Positions 51,552 through 60,706 of a DNA stretch of 64,000 bases are shown piece after piece. The stretch is from positions 310,001 through 374,000 of the forward strand of contig NZ_JAIZDA010000003.1 of the NCBI RefSeq assembly GCF_020404405.1, read 5' to 3'. Within the stretch, counting starts at the first letter, position 1; every line of letters begins with the position of its first letter. The DNA comes from Novosphingobium sp. FKTRR1 (GTDB taxonomy: Bacteria > Pseudomonadota > Alphaproteobacteria > Sphingomonadales > Sphingomonadaceae). The notes beneath the pieces were generated by a model that was not told where the DNA came from, ran no database searches, and saw only the letters and a program-made list of their open reading frames with translations. A program made the position numbers and the translations under genes.

Positions 51552-52429
51552 CACTCGACAAGCGGATGAGCGCGGCCGAGGTCGTCGCGCAATTGTCCGA
51601 CGGCATGACACTCGGCATTGGCGGGTGGGGGCCGCGGCGCAAGCCGATGGCGCTGGTGCGCGAAATCCTGCGGTCCGATCTGAAGGATCTGACGATTGTG
51701 GCCTATGGCGGCGCGGATGTCGGCATGCTGTGCGCGGCGGGAAAAGTGCGCAAGGTGGTGTTCGCCTTCGTGTCGCTGGATGCGATCCCGCTTGAGCCAT
51801 GGTTCCGCAAGGCCCGCGAGACTGGCCAGATCGACGTCCTCGAACTGGACGAGGGCATGTTCCAATGGGGCCTGAAGGCGGCTGCGTTCCAGTTGCCGTT
51901 CCTGCCGACGCGGGTCGGGCTGGGCACCGACCTTGCCGAACTTGGCGGGCTCAAAACGGTGCAAAGCCCCTATGCCGATGGCGAAACCCTGATCGCCATG
52001 CCCGCGCTGCGGCTCGATGCGGCGCTGATTCACGTCAACCGCAGCGACTGGCGCGGTAACGTGCAGGTGTTCGGGCCAGACGTCTATTACGACGAATGGT
52101 TCGCCCGAGCCGCCACCAAGTCCTTCGTCAGTTGCGAGGAACTGGTCGACCGGATGGAAGACCATTATCCCGACAATGCGCAGGCCAACCTGTTCGAGCG
52201 CTGCTTCGTTTCGGGTGTGGTCGAACTGCCGTCCGGCGCCCATCCCAGCTCGATGCCGCCGCACTATGGCTGGGACATGAAGGCGTTCAAGGCTTACGCC
52301 GACGCCGCGCGCGATCCGGGCGACTGGAATGCGGTCAAGGACCGCTTCGTCGGGGCGACCGAGGCCGATTATCTTGCAACTTTTGGCGGAAAGGAGGCGG
52401 TCGCGGCTTTGCCGCTGCCGATTTTCTGA
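51548..52429 (+). CDS. ipdA: IpdA, alpha subunit of the ring-C hydrolase (CoA-transferase fold)
   Basis: This 293-residue class I CoA-transferase-like alpha subunit belongs to IpdAB, which in steroid degraders hydrolyses the last ring of COCHEA-CoA rather than moving CoA. It has MTLGIGGWGPRRKPMALVRE and LDEGMFQWGLKAAAFQLPF, with E102 as the likely catalytic Glu (E105 in Mycobacterium). The GTG at 51548 has AAGGAG eight bases upstream and overlaps the hsaC stop. The next gene, ipdB, starts at its last base, so the subunits are made in equal amounts. Confidence 0.9.
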   Translation: MTLDKRMSAAEVVAQLSDGMTLGIGGWGPRRKPMALVREILRSDLKDLTIVAYGGADVGMLCAAGKVRKVVFAFVSLDAIPLEPWFRKARETGQIDVLELDEGMFQWGLKAAAFQLPFLPTRVGLGTDLAELGGLKTVQSPYADGETLIAMPALRLDAALIHVNRSDWRGNVQVFGPDVYYDEWFARAATKSFVSCEELVDRMEDHYPDNAQANLFERCFVSGVVELPSGAHPSSMPPHYGWDMKAFKAYADAARDPGDWNAVKDRFVGATEADYLATFGGKEAVAALPLPIF

Positions 52430-53232
52430 TGAGCGACATCACCCTTGCAGAGCTGTGCATATTCGCGTGTTCGGAAGCGTTTCGCGGCAATGGCGAAATC
52501 GTGGCGACCGGGGTTGGCCCCGTGCCGCGCCTTGCCGCTGGCCTTGCCAAGCTGACCCACAGCCCCGAACTGATGATGACCGATGGCGAATGCTATCTGG
52601 TCGAACAGCCGGTGCCACTGGGCCCGCGCCGGTACGATGACCGTAAGCCTGCGGGCTACCTGCCGTTCTCGCGCTTCTTCGATGCGGCGGTCTGGTCGGG
52701 ACGGCGCCATGCGATGGTCACGCCTACCCAGATCGACCGGTTCGGCCAGATCAACCTGTCGTACATGGGCGGCACGTATCGCCAGCCCAAGACCCAGATG
52801 CTGGGCGTGCGCGGCTTTCCGGGCAACACCATCCATCACCCCAATTCGTTCTTTTTCCCCGCACATGGGCCGCGCGTGTTCGTGCCCGGTGAAGTCGACA
52901 TGATTTCGGGCGTCGGTTACAATCCGGCCAAGCGCGTGGCTGGCGGCAATTATTCCGCCGTCAACTTGCGCACCATCGTCACCAACTTGTGCGTGATGGA
53001 TTTTCAGGGGCCGCAGAACGCCATCCGCGTCGTTTCGCTGCACCCCGGAGTCACGTTCGAGGACGTGCAGGCGGCCACCGGATTTGCGCTCCATCGCGCC
53101 GACACTCTGCCCGAAACGCCTCTGCCCGACGCCGAGGCTCTGGCGATCATTGCCAGCCTTGATCCGCACAACATCCGGTCCGGTGTCATCAAGGACAATC
53201 CCGTGGCCCGGCCCAGCGAGGTGACGTCATGA
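52429..53232 (+). CDS. ipdB: IpdB, beta subunit of the ring-C hydrolase
   Basis: This 267-residue CoA-transferase-like beta subunit is the partner of IpdA. It has GEIVATGVGPVPRLAAGLAK, MMTDGECYLVEQPVPLGP and the late block SLHPGVTFEDVQAATGF. It starts at the TGATG junction with ipdA and ends in an ATGA overlap with the crotonase gene. IpdAB cleaves the ring carbon-carbon bond of COCHEA-CoA to a linear diacyl-CoA. Together with EchA20, IpdC and IpdF nearby this gives a nearly full ring C/D pathway. Confidence 0.9.
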   Translation: MSDITLAELCIFACSEAFRGNGEIVATGVGPVPRLAAGLAKLTHSPELMMTDGECYLVEQPVPLGPRRYDDRKPAGYLPFSRFFDAAVWSGRRHAMVTPTQIDRFGQINLSYMGGTYRQPKTQMLGVRGFPGNTIHHPNSFFFPAHGPRVFVPGEVDMISGVGYNPAKRVAGGNYSAVNLRTIVTNLCVMDFQGPQNAIRVVSLHPGVTFEDVQAATGFALHRADTLPETPLPDAEALAIIASLDPHNIRSGVIKDNPVARPSEVTS

Positions 53233-54128
53233 ACGATCTTGTCGAACCCAAAGCCGTGGACATCGCCTACGAAACCGACAGCCCCGTTCTTTACGAGGTG
53301 GACGGCGCAGTGGCGTGGATCACCATGAACCGCCCGGCGTTCAACAATGCCCAGAACGGCCAGATGACCTATGCGCTGGACGATGCGTTCAACCGCGCGG
53401 TTCAGGACGATGCGGTCAAGGCGATCGTGCTGGCCGGCAATGGCAAGCATTTTTCCGCCGGGCACGACATCGGCACACCCGGCCGCGACCTGCACCACGA
53501 ATTCGACAAGCGGCTGATGCTGCCTCCGCACACCAACAAGCCGGGCGCAGAGCTGCTCTATACGCGTGAGCAGGAGCAGTATCTGGGCATGTGTCGCCGC
53601 TGGCGCGACATTTCCAAGCCGACCATTGCCATGGTGCAGGGTGCCTGCGTTGCCGGAGGGCTGATGCTGGCGTGGGCCTGCGACCTGATCGTGGCGAGCG
53701 AGGACGCCTTCTTTCAGGATCCGGTGAACCCGCTGATGGGGATTCCCGGCGTCGAATACTTTGCCCATGCGTTTGAACTGCCGCCGCGTGTGGCCAAGGA
53801 ATTCCTGCTGTTGGGCGAACGCATGCCAGCGTCGCGGGCCTACAGCTTTGGCATGGTCAACAAGATCGTGCCCCGCACCGAACTGCGCGCCGCGACCGAG
53901 GCCTGGGCCACAAAGCTCGCCGGGCAGGGGCGATTGGGCAACTGGCTGACCAAACAGGCGGTCAACCATGTCGAGGAACTGCGCGGAAAGCGCGCGGCAA
54001 TGGATGCGGTGTTCCACATGCATCACTTCGCCCATGCCCAGAACGATCTGGTTACCGGAAACTCGATCGCCGGGGTCAGCGGGGCGTCTGCCGCCGCCGC
54101 CAACAAGCGGGAATCGGGCGCAAGTTGA
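53229..54128 (+). CDS. Crotonase-superfamily protein (enoyl-CoA hydratase-like)
   Basis: This 299-residue crotonase-fold protein has the oxyanion-hole segments HFSAGHDIG and CVAGGLMLAWACDL and the trimer region LPPRVAKEFLLLGERM. At the place of the first hydratase Glu (GGxxE in rat crotonase) it reads GGLML, and no clear PEV Glu follows (FQDPVNPLMGIPG). So ordinary hydration is doubtful; an isomerase, lyase or hydrolase role is more likely. It overlaps ipdB and ipdC. It differs clearly from the EchA20 orthologue encoded further on. The real reaction is unknown. Confidence 0.8.
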   Translation: MNDLVEPKAVDIAYETDSPVLYEVDGAVAWITMNRPAFNNAQNGQMTYALDDAFNRAVQDDAVKAIVLAGNGKHFSAGHDIGTPGRDLHHEFDKRLMLPPHTNKPGAELLYTREQEQYLGMCRRWRDISKPTIAMVQGACVAGGLMLAWACDLIVASEDAFFQDPVNPLMGIPGVEYFAHAFELPPRVAKEFLLLGERMPASRAYSFGMVNKIVPRTELRAATEAWATKLAGQGRLGNWLTKQAVNHVEELRGKRAAMDAVFHMHHFAHAQNDLVTGNSIAGVSGASAAAANKRESGAS

Positions 54129-55222
54129 TGGCCGATCCGCTGCATACGATACTGGTGGAACGGCTCGGTTGCGCCGTCCCGATCATCCAGACCGCGATGG
54201 GCTGGGTGGCGGAGCCGAGCCTTGTCATCGCCAGCAGCAATGCCGGGGCCTTTGGCTTCCTTGGCGCGGCGGTGATGACGCCCGATGAATGCCGCGAGAA
54301 GCTGCTGGCCGTGCGCCGGGGTACGGACAAGCCGTTCGGGGTGAACTTCCATTCGTTCCAGCCCGGCGCCGACCAGATCGTCGACCTGATCCTGGCCAAC
54401 AGCGAACAGGTTCGCGCGGTCAGTTTCGGTCGTGGCCCGAACGCCAAGATGATCGGGCGGTTCAAGGACGCCGGTATCCTGTGCATCCCGACCGTCGGCG
54501 CGGTCAAACACGCGCAGAAGATGGTCGAACTGGGCGTCGACATGGTGACCGTGCAGGGTGGTGAAGGTGGTGGTCACACCGGTTCGGTGCCGACCACGAT
54601 CCTGTTGCCTCAGGTGCTCGACGCGGTGCAGGTTCCCGTAATTGCGAGTGGCGGTTTCGCCGACGGGCGCGGGCTTGTCGCCGCGCTGGCCTATGGCGCG
54701 GTGGGTATCGCGATGGGCACGCGCTTCTTGCTGACGCGCGAAAGTCCGGTGCCCGACAGCGCCAAGGCCGTCTATCTCAAGGCGAGCACAGACGGCATCG
54801 TGGTCACGACCAAGCTTGACGGAATTCCGCAGCGCATGGTGCGCACCGCGCTGCTCGACCGGATCGAGAAGTCGGGCACGATCGGCATGTGGCTGCGCGC
54901 GTTCGAGGCGGGGCGCGAGATGAAGCGCCAGACCGGCGCGTCTTGGCTGCATTTCATCAAGGCCGCGCGCGGCATGACCGGCCACGGCGATGTGCCGCTT
55001 CGGCAGGCGATCATGGCGGCGACGATGCCCATGCTGATCCAGAAAGCGGTGGTCGATGGCGACATCGAACACGGCGTGATGGCCACGGGCGTCGTTGGCG
55101 GACGGATCACCGAAGTGCCGACCTGTCAGGAACTGGTCGATCGTATCATGGCCGAAGCGCGCGACCGGCTGGCCGCGCTGCGCGTCGGCGAAGATTCAAG
55201 GATTGCAGACCCATGCCGATAA
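54128..55222 (+). CDS. ipdC: IpdC, nitronate-monooxygenase-family enzyme
   Basis: This 364-residue FMN TIM-barrel protein of the nitronate monooxygenase/2-nitropropane dioxygenase family corresponds to IpdC of steroid ring C/D degradation. FMN-binding segments are TVQGGEGGGHTGSVPTTIL, VIASGGFADGRGLVAALAYG and IAMGTRFLLTRESPV. IpdC acts on a CoA-bound ring C/D intermediate, setting up the ring opened by EchA20. The ATG at 54128 follows the TGATG junction with the crotonase gene; the next gene overlaps by 10 bp. Confidence 0.88.
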   Translation: MADPLHTILVERLGCAVPIIQTAMGWVAEPSLVIASSNAGAFGFLGAAVMTPDECREKLLAVRRGTDKPFGVNFHSFQPGADQIVDLILANSEQVRAVSFGRGPNAKMIGRFKDAGILCIPTVGAVKHAQKMVELGVDMVTVQGGEGGGHTGSVPTTILLPQVLDAVQVPVIASGGFADGRGLVAALAYGAVGIAMGTRFLLTRESPVPDSAKAVYLKASTDGIVVTTKLDGIPQRMVRTALLDRIEKSGTIGMWLRAFEAGREMKRQTGASWLHFIKAARGMTGHGDVPLRQAIMAATMPMLIQKAVVDGDIEHGVMATGVVGGRITEVPTCQELVDRIMAEARDRLAALRVGEDSRIADPCR

Positions 55223-55968
55223 CGCTCACCGTCAACAACCGCATCGCCGAAATCGTGTTCGACGTGCCGCCGGTCAATGCATTCGACAGCGAGACGTGGA
55301 TGTCCTTGCCAGCGATCATCGCCGCCGCTGCCACCGATCCCGCTGCCAATCTGGTGCTGATCCGCGCTGCCGAGACGTCGCGCGGCTTCTGCGGCGGCGT
55401 CGACATCAAGGAGATGCAGGCGCACCCAGAGCGGATCACCGTGCTCAATCGCGGCAACTACCTGACCTTCAAGGCGATCCGCGATGCCGAGATCCCGGTG
55501 GTCGTGGCCGCGCACAAGTTCGTGATCGGCGGCGGCATCGGCATCTGCGGCGCGGCTGACGTGATCCTTGCGGCAGACGATGCGTTCTTTTCGCTGCCCG
55601 AGGTCGATCGCGGCGCAATGGGCGGCGCCAGCCATCTTTCGCGCATGTTGCCGCTGCACAAGGTGCGCGCCGCCTTCTTTACCGGGGGGACCATTCCGGC
55701 GGCAGAGGCATGGCGGCTGGGGGCGATCGAAAAGGTCGTTCCGCGCGCCGATCTGGTGGCCGAGGCACATGCATTCTGCGCGGTCATCGCCGCCAAGAGC
55801 CGCAAGGCGCTGGTTATCGCCAAGGAGGCGCTGAACGGCCTTGAACCGCGCGATGTCGATCGCGGTTATCGCTGGGAACAGGGCTTCACGCTGGAAATGT
55901 ACATGCACGAGGACAGCCAGCGCGCGCGCGACGCCTTTGTCGAGACGGGCAAGGCGGCCAAGTTCTGA
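55213..55968 (+). CDS. echA20: EchA20-type ring-D hydrolase (crotonase fold)
   Basis: This 251-residue crotonase-fold enzyme resembles Mycobacterium EchA20, which opens ring D of HIEC-CoA. Shared features are VPPVNAFDSETW at the start, FCGGVDIKEMQ, FVIGGGIGICGAADVILA, LPEVDRGAMGGASHLSRMLP (with the Glu of PEV kept), KEALNGLEPRDVDRGYRWEQ and the RDAFVETGKAAKF end. The ATG at 55213 lies inside the ipdC end. It is followed with a TGATG junction by an acyl-CoA dehydrogenase. The match was judged from remembered family sequence. Confidence 0.88.
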   Translation: MPITLTVNNRIAEIVFDVPPVNAFDSETWMSLPAIIAAAATDPAANLVLIRAAETSRGFCGGVDIKEMQAHPERITVLNRGNYLTFKAIRDAEIPVVVAAHKFVIGGGIGICGAADVILAADDAFFSLPEVDRGAMGGASHLSRMLPLHKVRAAFFTGGTIPAAEAWRLGAIEKVVPRADLVAEAHAFCAVIAAKSRKALVIAKEALNGLEPRDVDRGYRWEQGFTLEMYMHEDSQRARDAFVETGKAAKF

Positions 55969-57128
55969 TGCGGCTGGAATACACTCCCGAACAGCAGGCT
56001 TTCCGCGCCGAAGTGCGCGCGTGGCTGGAAGCTCATGTTCCGGCGCATCCGCTTGAGCATTACGACGCCACCCGCGCCGGCTTTGAAGCGCACCGCGCGT
56101 GGGAAGCCACGCTCAAAAGCGGCGACTGGGGCATGGTGACCTGGCCCAAGGAATACGGTGGGCGCGGGCTCGACCTGATCCAGTGGTTGATCTTCGAGGA
56201 AGAATACTACCGTTCGGGAGCGCCCGGGCGGGTCAACCAGAACGGCGTGTTCCTGCTTGGCCCCACGCTGATGGAATTCGGGACGCACGAACAGAAGCAG
56301 CGGTTCCTCCCGCCGATGGCCAGCGGCGAGGAAATCTGGGCGCAGGCTTGGTCGGAACCGCAGGCGGGCAGCGATCTGGCCGGGGTGCGCGCCACTGCCA
56401 CGCGGGACGGCGACGATTATGTCCTGAACGGACACAAGATCTGGTCCAGCCGCGCGGCCTTTGCCGACTGGGCGTTCGGCTTGTTCCGCGAACCGGGCAG
56501 CGAGCGGCACAAGGGGATGAGCCTGATCTTCTTCCGCCTCGATCAGCCGGGCGTCACCCGCAATCCGATCCGCAAGATCAACGGTCACGTCGGTTTTGCC
56601 GAAATCTTCCTTGAGGACGTGCGCGTGCCCGCCTTCAACCTGTTGGGCGAGGAAGGGCAGGGCTGGCACATCTGCATGGCGACCGCCGGGTTCGAGCGGG
56701 GCCTGATGCTGCGCTCGCCTGCGCGCTATCAGGTGGCGGCGGCGGCATTGGCGGACCTTTGGCAGAGCCGCAAGGAAACGTCCGGAGGTGCGGGGGCCGA
56801 TCCCGCGCTGGAAGCCGATGTCGTGCGCGCGTTCATGAATGCCGAGGCCTATGCCCTGAACATCTACCAGACGGCTTCGCGCCTGATGGCCGGAGCAAAA
56901 ATCGGGCCGGAGGCAAGCACCAACAAGATCTTTTGGTCCGAGATGGACATCCATCTGCACCAGACCGCGCTCGCCATTCTGGGCCCCGATGCAGAACTGC
57001 TGCCAGAACCCGGCGCGCATGAATGGCTCGACGATTACATCTTCTCGCTGGCCGGGCCGATCTACGCCGGTTCGAACGAGATCCAGCGCAACATCATCGC
57101 CGAGCGCATGCTCGGTCTGCCGCGCTGA
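55968..57128 (+). CDS. Acyl-CoA dehydrogenase (steroid FadE32/33-like)
   Basis: This 386-residue acyl-CoA dehydrogenase has WAQAWSEPQAGSDLAG, DYVLNGHKIWSSRAAFADW, FEIFLEDVRVPAFNLLG-like text (AEIFLEDVRVP) and GPIYAGSNEIQRNIIAERM. The family oxidises acyl-CoA to 2-enoyl-CoA with FAD. It forms a pair with the shorter enzyme encoded 19 bp downstream, as in steroid FadE heterotetramers, where one subunit carries the active base. It starts at a TGATG junction with the EchA20 gene. It probably acts on late ring C/D-derived acyl-CoAs. Confidence 0.85.
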   Translation: MRLEYTPEQQAFRAEVRAWLEAHVPAHPLEHYDATRAGFEAHRAWEATLKSGDWGMVTWPKEYGGRGLDLIQWLIFEEEYYRSGAPGRVNQNGVFLLGPTLMEFGTHEQKQRFLPPMASGEEIWAQAWSEPQAGSDLAGVRATATRDGDDYVLNGHKIWSSRAAFADWAFGLFREPGSERHKGMSLIFFRLDQPGVTRNPIRKINGHVGFAEIFLEDVRVPAFNLLGEEGQGWHICMATAGFERGLMLRSPARYQVAAAALADLWQSRKETSGGAGADPALEADVVRAFMNAEAYALNIYQTASRLMAGAKIGPEASTNKIFWSEMDIHLHQTALAILGPDAELLPEPGAHEWLDDYIFSLAGPIYAGSNEIQRNIIAERMLGLPR

Positions 57129-57147
57129 TCGGGGAGGGAGACGACCG

Positions 57148-58170
57148 ATGGACTTCACCCTGACCGACGAACAGCAGATGTTCGCGCAAACCGCCGCAAC
57201 CTTGTTCGGCGATACCTGCACGCCGGACCACTGGCGCAAGATGATGGAACAGGGGGTGGCGTTCGCTGCCGACCGCTGGGCGCAAATCGTCGAGAACGGA
57301 TTTACCTTGCTGATGCTGCCCGAAAGCGAGGGTGGCCTTGGCCTGACCGAACTGGACTTTGCCCTGATCGCGCAAGCCGCCGGGTATGTCGCCCTGCCCG
57401 AACCGCTGGTCGAAAGTGCCGGAATTGCAGCGCCGATGCTCGCGGCTCTGTCCCCCGGCCACGCGCTGCTGGCCGATCCTGCCGCGATCATCGCCATAGC
57501 CCCTGCCGCCAATCCGGTGGTGGCGAGCGCCGATGTTGCTAGCGCCATCCTTTTCGAAAGGGATGGTCGGGCCTACCTCGCGCGGGCGGATGCGGTCTTT
57601 CTGACGCCTGCGAGCACTATCGATCCGCTCCGCCGGGTGTTCCGCGTGGCGTGGAACCCCGCCGACGCCGAGGATCTGGGACCGGCTGACTGGACTTTGG
57701 CGACAGATCGCGCCGCAGTGTTCGCCGCCGCACAAGGCATCGGGCTTGCCCAGCGCGCGGTCGATCTGGCCGTCGCCTATGCCAGGGATCGCCAGCAGTT
57801 CGGCAAGCCGATCGGCAGCTACCAGGCGGTCAAACACCACCTCGCCTCGGCCCAGACCGCGATCGAGTTCGCGCGGCCGGTGGTGACCGCGGCAGCGGCG
57901 TCGGTGGACCAGCGCGACGTCTATTCGCGTGCCCGTGCCAGTCACGCCAGACTTGTCGCGCTCGAAGCTGCCGATCAAGCAGCCCGCGCCGCGATCCAGG
58001 TGCACGGCGCGATGGGGTATTCGTGGGAAGTGGACGTGCACTTGTTCCTCAAGCGAGCGCTTGCCCTGACCGGAAGCTGGGGCACCCCGGCCTTCCACCG
58101 CGCCCGCGTGGCGCACCGCCTGTTCAACCGGCCTGTCGGGCCGGACCAGACTTTTGCCAGAGAGGCCTGA
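57148..58170 (+). CDS. Acyl-CoA dehydrogenase, short partner subunit
   Basis: This 340-residue acyl-CoA-dehydrogenase-like protein begins MDFTLTDEQQMFAQTAATLF. A weak middle domain lacks the usual NAGSD block. The C-terminal domain has YARDRQQFGKPIGSYQAVKH, AIQVHGAMGYSWEVDVHLFLKRA. Short, degenerate members like this pair with a normal subunit to form alpha2beta2 enzymes in steroid degradation. GGGGAGGGAGACG precedes the ATG at 57148. It is upstream of the FadA6 thiolase gene, 1 bp apart. Confidence 0.83.
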   Translation: MDFTLTDEQQMFAQTAATLFGDTCTPDHWRKMMEQGVAFAADRWAQIVENGFTLLMLPESEGGLGLTELDFALIAQAAGYVALPEPLVESAGIAAPMLAALSPGHALLADPAAIIAIAPAANPVVASADVASAILFERDGRAYLARADAVFLTPASTIDPLRRVFRVAWNPADAEDLGPADWTLATDRAAVFAAAQGIGLAQRAVDLAVAYARDRQQFGKPIGSYQAVKHHLASAQTAIEFARPVVTAAAASVDQRDVYSRARASHARLVALEAADQAARAAIQVHGAMGYSWEVDVHLFLKRALALTGSWGTPAFHRARVAHRLFNRPVGPDQTFAREA

Positions 58171-58171
58171 C

Positions 58172-59323
58172 ATGCCCGAAGCCTATATCGTCGATGCCGT
58201 GCGCACGCCCATCGGGCGCAAGAAGGGCAGCCTTGCCGCTGTTCACCCCGCAGACCTTGGTGCGCACCCGATCAAGGCGCTGGTCGCGCGGACCGGGATC
58301 GACCCCAATCTGGTCGATGACGTGGTGTGGGGGTGCTGCGACACGATCGGCCCGCAGGCGGGTGACATCGGTCGCACCGTGTGGCTGTGCGCAGGGCTGC
58401 CGCAGCACGTTCCGGGCACGACGGTGGACCGTCAATGCGGGTCATCGCAACAGGCTCTGCATTTCGCCGCGCAAGGCGTGATGAGCGGGACGCAGGATCT
58501 GGTCATCGCCGGCGGCAGTCAGGCGATGAACGCCATCCCCATTTCCGCTGCGATGTTCGCCGGGCAACCGTATGGTTTCGGCGACCCTTTCACCGGATCG
58601 CCCGCATGGCGCGCGCGCTATGGCGACGGGCTGCTCAACCAGATCGCGTCGGCCGAGATGATCGCCGACAAGTGGGGGATCAGCCGCGCCGATATGGAGG
58701 CGTTTGCACTGACCAGCCACCAGCGCGCGCAGGCGGCCACCGATGCCGGCTGGTTCAAGGGCGAAATCGCTTCGCTTGCCGGGCTTGAGGACGATGAAAC
58801 GATCCGCCCGGCGACCACGCTCGAAGGGCTCGCCGCGCTCAAGCCGGTGCAGGAAGGCGGGGCAGTCACCGCAGGCGTGGCCAGCCAGAATTGCGACGGC
58901 GCGGCCGCCTTGCTGATCGCCAGCGAGCGCGCGGTCAAGGAGCATGGGCTGAAACCCCGCGCGCGGGTGCACCACCTCTCGGTCCGCGCCGACGATCCGG
59001 TATGGATGCTGACCGCACCGATTTCGGCCACCCAGCACGCGCTGCGCAAGGCGGGGATGACGGTGGCCGACATCGACCTGTTCGAATGCAACGAGGCGTT
59101 CGCCTCGGTCCCGCTGGCATGGATGAAGGAGCTTGGCATCCCGCATGACAAGGTGAACGTGCAGGGCGGCGCTATCGCCTTGGGCCACCCGCTGGGCGCC
59201 ACCGGCGCGCGGCTGATGACCACGCTGCTTGGCGCGCTAGAGCGGACCGGGGGCCGCTATGGCCTGCAGACGATGTGCGAAGGTGGCGGGCAGGCCAACG
59301 TCACCATCATCGAGCGGCTTTAG
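58172..59323 (+). CDS. fadA6: Acetyl-CoA acetyltransferase, FadA6-like thiolase
   Basis: This 383-residue thiolase has the nucleophile C89 (VDRQCGSSQQAL), H339 in GHPLGATGARL and C369 in TMCEGGGQANVTIIERL. The segments GCCDTIGPQAGDIGRTVWL and YGDGLLNQIASAEMI match steroid-pathway FadA6, which releases acetyl-CoA from late ring C/D acyl-CoAs. The ATG at 58172 is 1 bp after the FadE stop. Placement with two FadE genes supports a beta-oxidation round. Confidence 0.88.
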   Translation: MPEAYIVDAVRTPIGRKKGSLAAVHPADLGAHPIKALVARTGIDPNLVDDVVWGCCDTIGPQAGDIGRTVWLCAGLPQHVPGTTVDRQCGSSQQALHFAAQGVMSGTQDLVIAGGSQAMNAIPISAAMFAGQPYGFGDPFTGSPAWRARYGDGLLNQIASAEMIADKWGISRADMEAFALTSHQRAQAATDAGWFKGEIASLAGLEDDETIRPATTLEGLAALKPVQEGGAVTAGVASQNCDGAAALLIASERAVKEHGLKPRARVHHLSVRADDPVWMLTAPISATQHALRKAGMTVADIDLFECNEAFASVPLAWMKELGIPHDKVNVQGGAIALGHPLGATGARLMTTLLGALERTGGRYGLQTMCEGGGQANVTIIERL

Positions 59324-59335
59324 GGCGGCCAAGGC

Positions 59336-59788
59336 ATGAGCCCGGAAACCCATATCGCCAATCTGCTCTACCGGTATGCCGAACTGATGGACGCCGGAGA
59401 ACTGGAGCACGTTGCCGCCATGTTCGACAAGGCGCGGGTCATGCTTGCCGATGGTCATGAGGTTGCAGGCGCAGCGGCAATGCTGGCCCAGTGGCGCGCG
59501 TTTGTCCGCATCCACCCTTGCGGCACGCCGCGCACCAAGCATGTGATCACCAATCCGATCATCATGGTCGACGACGTTGCGGGCACGGCGATTTGCCGTT
59601 CGCTCTATACCGTGTTCCAGCAAACGCCCGCGTTGCCGCTCCAGGCGATCTGTGCGGGACGCTATCATGACAGTTTTGTGCGCGAAAATGACGCGTGGCG
59701 GTTCGCTACGCGCGACTATTCGCTGATCGATTTCGTTGGCGACCTGTCGCAGCACTTGTTGCTGCCGGTCGCGGCGCAAGCATCCTGA
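59336..59788 (+). CDS. SnoaL/NTF2-like protein
   Basis: This 150-residue SnoaL_4 protein has ETHIANLLYRYAELMDAGE then LEHVAAMFDKARVML, TKHVITNPIIMVDDVAGT and WRFATRDYSLIDFVG. It lies between the FadA6 thiolase and an SDR in the ring C/D operon, so it likely handles a CoA thioester or a cyclic intermediate, for example as a hydratase/dehydratase. No Mycobacterium counterpart is known to me at this position. Start at 59336 with a GGCGGCCAAGGC lead, no strong ribosome site. Confidence 0.75.
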   Translation: MSPETHIANLLYRYAELMDAGELEHVAAMFDKARVMLADGHEVAGAAAMLAQWRAFVRIHPCGTPRTKHVITNPIIMVDDVAGTAICRSLYTVFQQTPALPLQAICAGRYHDSFVRENDAWRFATRDYSLIDFVGDLSQHLLLPVAAQAS

Positions 59789-59799
59789 AGGAGAGCATC

Positions 59800-60705
59800 G
59801 TGGGTATCTGCGACAACCGTACCGTCATCATCACCGGTGCAGCCGGCGGCCTTGGTCGCGCTTATGCGCTGGCGTTCGCGGCGGAAGGCGCCAACGTCGT
59901 GGTCAATGACATCGGCACGTCATTGGGCGGGGAAGGGCGTGATACCAGCGCCGCCGATGGGGTCGTGGCCCAGATCGTTGCCGCAGGGGGCAAGGCGATT
60001 GCCAATTATGAAGACATCACCGACTGGGATGCGGCCAAGCGCATCGTCGATGCCGCGCTAGACGCCTTCGGTGACCTGCACGTGGTGGTGAACAATGCCG
60101 GGATCGTGCGCGATCGCATGTTCGTTTCGGCCACGCTAGAGGAATGGGACGCCACCATGCACGTGCATCTGCGCGGGCACTTTTGCATCGCGCGGCATGC
60201 CGTGAACTATTGGCGCGCCAAACAGAAGGACGGTCGCGATCCCGATGCGCGGATCATCAACACCTCGTCGGGCGCTGGGCTGCAGGGCAGCATCGCGCAG
60301 GCGGCCTACTCCACGGCCAAGGGCGGCATCGCCGCACTGACACTGGTGCAGGCGGCCGAACTGGGGCGTTATGGCATCACCGCCAACGCGCTGGCGCCGT
60401 CGGCCCGCACCCGCATGACCGAGCAGGCCTTTGCCGACAAGATGGCCACGCAAGCGGCCGCATTCGATGCCATGGACCCGGCGAATGTCGCACCGACCGT
60501 CGTCTGGCTCGGCAGTGCGCATAGCGCACACGTGACCGGCTGCGTGTTCGAACTCGAAGGTGGCAAGATCATGCTGGAAGATGGCTGGCGCGAAGGTCCG
60601 TCCGTCGATCAGCAAGCGCGCTGGGAACCGGCACAAGTGGGTGACGTGGTCGACCGCTTGCTCGATCAGCGGGTGGCACCGCGCAAGGTATGGGGCACAG
60701 CGTAA
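59800..60705 (+). CDS. SDR, (3R)-hydroxyacyl-CoA-dehydrogenase-like
   Basis: This 301-residue SDR resembles the dehydrogenase half of peroxisomal multifunctional enzyme 2 and the Mycobacterium Rv3548c-type SDRs: GAAGGLGRAYAL, VVNDIGTSLGGEG, a long first crossover, NNAGIVRD, Ser in NTSSGAG, YSTAK, and a tail that ends in VDRLLDQRVAPRKVWGTA. It probably oxidises a hydroxyacyl-CoA in ring C/D breakdown. The start is GTG at 59800 after AAGGAGAGCATC. It precedes a FadE gene by 1 bp. Confidence 0.83.
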   Translation: MGICDNRTVIITGAAGGLGRAYALAFAAEGANVVVNDIGTSLGGEGRDTSAADGVVAQIVAAGGKAIANYEDITDWDAAKRIVDAALDAFGDLHVVVNNAGIVRDRMFVSATLEEWDATMHVHLRGHFCIARHAVNYWRAKQKDGRDPDARIINTSSGAGLQGSIAQAAYSTAKGGIAALTLVQAAELGRYGITANALAPSARTRMTEQAFADKMATQAAAFDAMDPANVAPTVVWLGSAHSAHVTGCVFELEGGKIMLEDGWREGPSVDQQARWEPAQVGDVVDRLLDQRVAPRKVWGTA

Positions 60706-60706
60706 C

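Noticed and set aside
55866-57548. 560-residue minus-strand frame
   Set aside because: Antisense to two acyl-CoA dehydrogenase genes, with shadow composition.
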